NCBI GenBank assembly: GCA_005773695.1
Contig: SXHM01000186.1
Location: 1 to 5,660 of the forward strand
DNA length: 5,660 nt
Direction: 5' to 3'
Source: Bacteroidota bacterium
GTDB taxonomy: Bacteria > Bacteroidota > Bacteroidia > SXHM01
The stretch's first letter is position 1. Every line of letters starts with the position of its first letter. Of the stretch, positions 5,634 through 5,660 are shown piece by piece. A model generated the notes under the pieces. That model did not search any database. It was not told the origin of the DNA and was given only the letters and a program-made list of their open reading frames with translations. A program made the position numbers and the translations under genes.

Positions 5634-5660
5634 ATAGATCCCTGTTCTTCCTAACTGTCC

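Noticed and set aside
1..5660. Mobile element, CRISPR array, tRNA/rRNA, toxin-antitoxin or defence genes
   Set aside because: No transposase or integrase motifs, regularly spaced direct repeats, structured RNA genes or relevant protein families were seen on either strand.

Overview
The window is AT-rich bacterial DNA that reads as a member of the Bacteroidota. Three things suggest this. First, TAnnTTTG-type -7 boxes lie a short distance upstream of start codons (265-272 and 3851-3858). Second, the 5' leaders are A/T-rich and mostly lack Shine-Dalgarno sequences. Third, the gene content fits: a FISUMP-domain secreted protein, a signal peptide ending in SFSQ, and a PgcA/PGM2-type phospho-sugar mutase. 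The genus cannot be fixed from the sequence alone.

Layout: positions 3-128 hold the C-terminal end of an unrecognised lysine-rich protein that enters from the left. A plus-strand FISUMP-domain gene (298-1011) follows, with its own promoter and a strong hairpin terminator (1055-1087). The 391-bp gap at 1012-1402 has no convincing protein gene but does have structure: that terminator, an isolated -7-like box, an 8/9 inverted repeat, a terminator-like hairpin (1278-1319), and a second hairpin (1345-1413) that overlaps the stop codon of the convergent gene and probably terminates it.

A two-gene minus-strand operon runs from about 3783 to 1403. The first gene encodes a 255-residue exported protein of unknown function with Met/Pro/Gly-rich low-complexity stretches. 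Two bases after its stop comes the second gene, which starts at TTG with an AGGAG Shine-Dalgarno. Its product is an LCAD/IVD-type acyl-CoA dehydrogenase fused, through an Asn/Gln/Lys-rich linker, to an SCP2 sterol/lipid-carrier domain. Divergent from this operon, and sharing a 92-bp promoter region with it, is a complete phospho-sugar mutase gene (3876-5600). Only a short 3' flank follows.

Functionally, the acyl-CoA dehydrogenase-SCP2 fusion points to oxidation of acyl-CoAs whose ligand may be bound by an attached carrier domain. The mutase links glycogen, cell-wall and nucleotide-sugar metabolism to glycolysis. Nothing visible ties these two together beyond their divergent promoters. I found no mobile element, CRISPR array, tRNA, rRNA or defence system. 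The most unusual items are the dehydrogenase-carrier fusion with its intergenic-looking linker, its TTG start, and a possible orphan transcription unit at about 1196-1319. None of these amounts to a clear new system.
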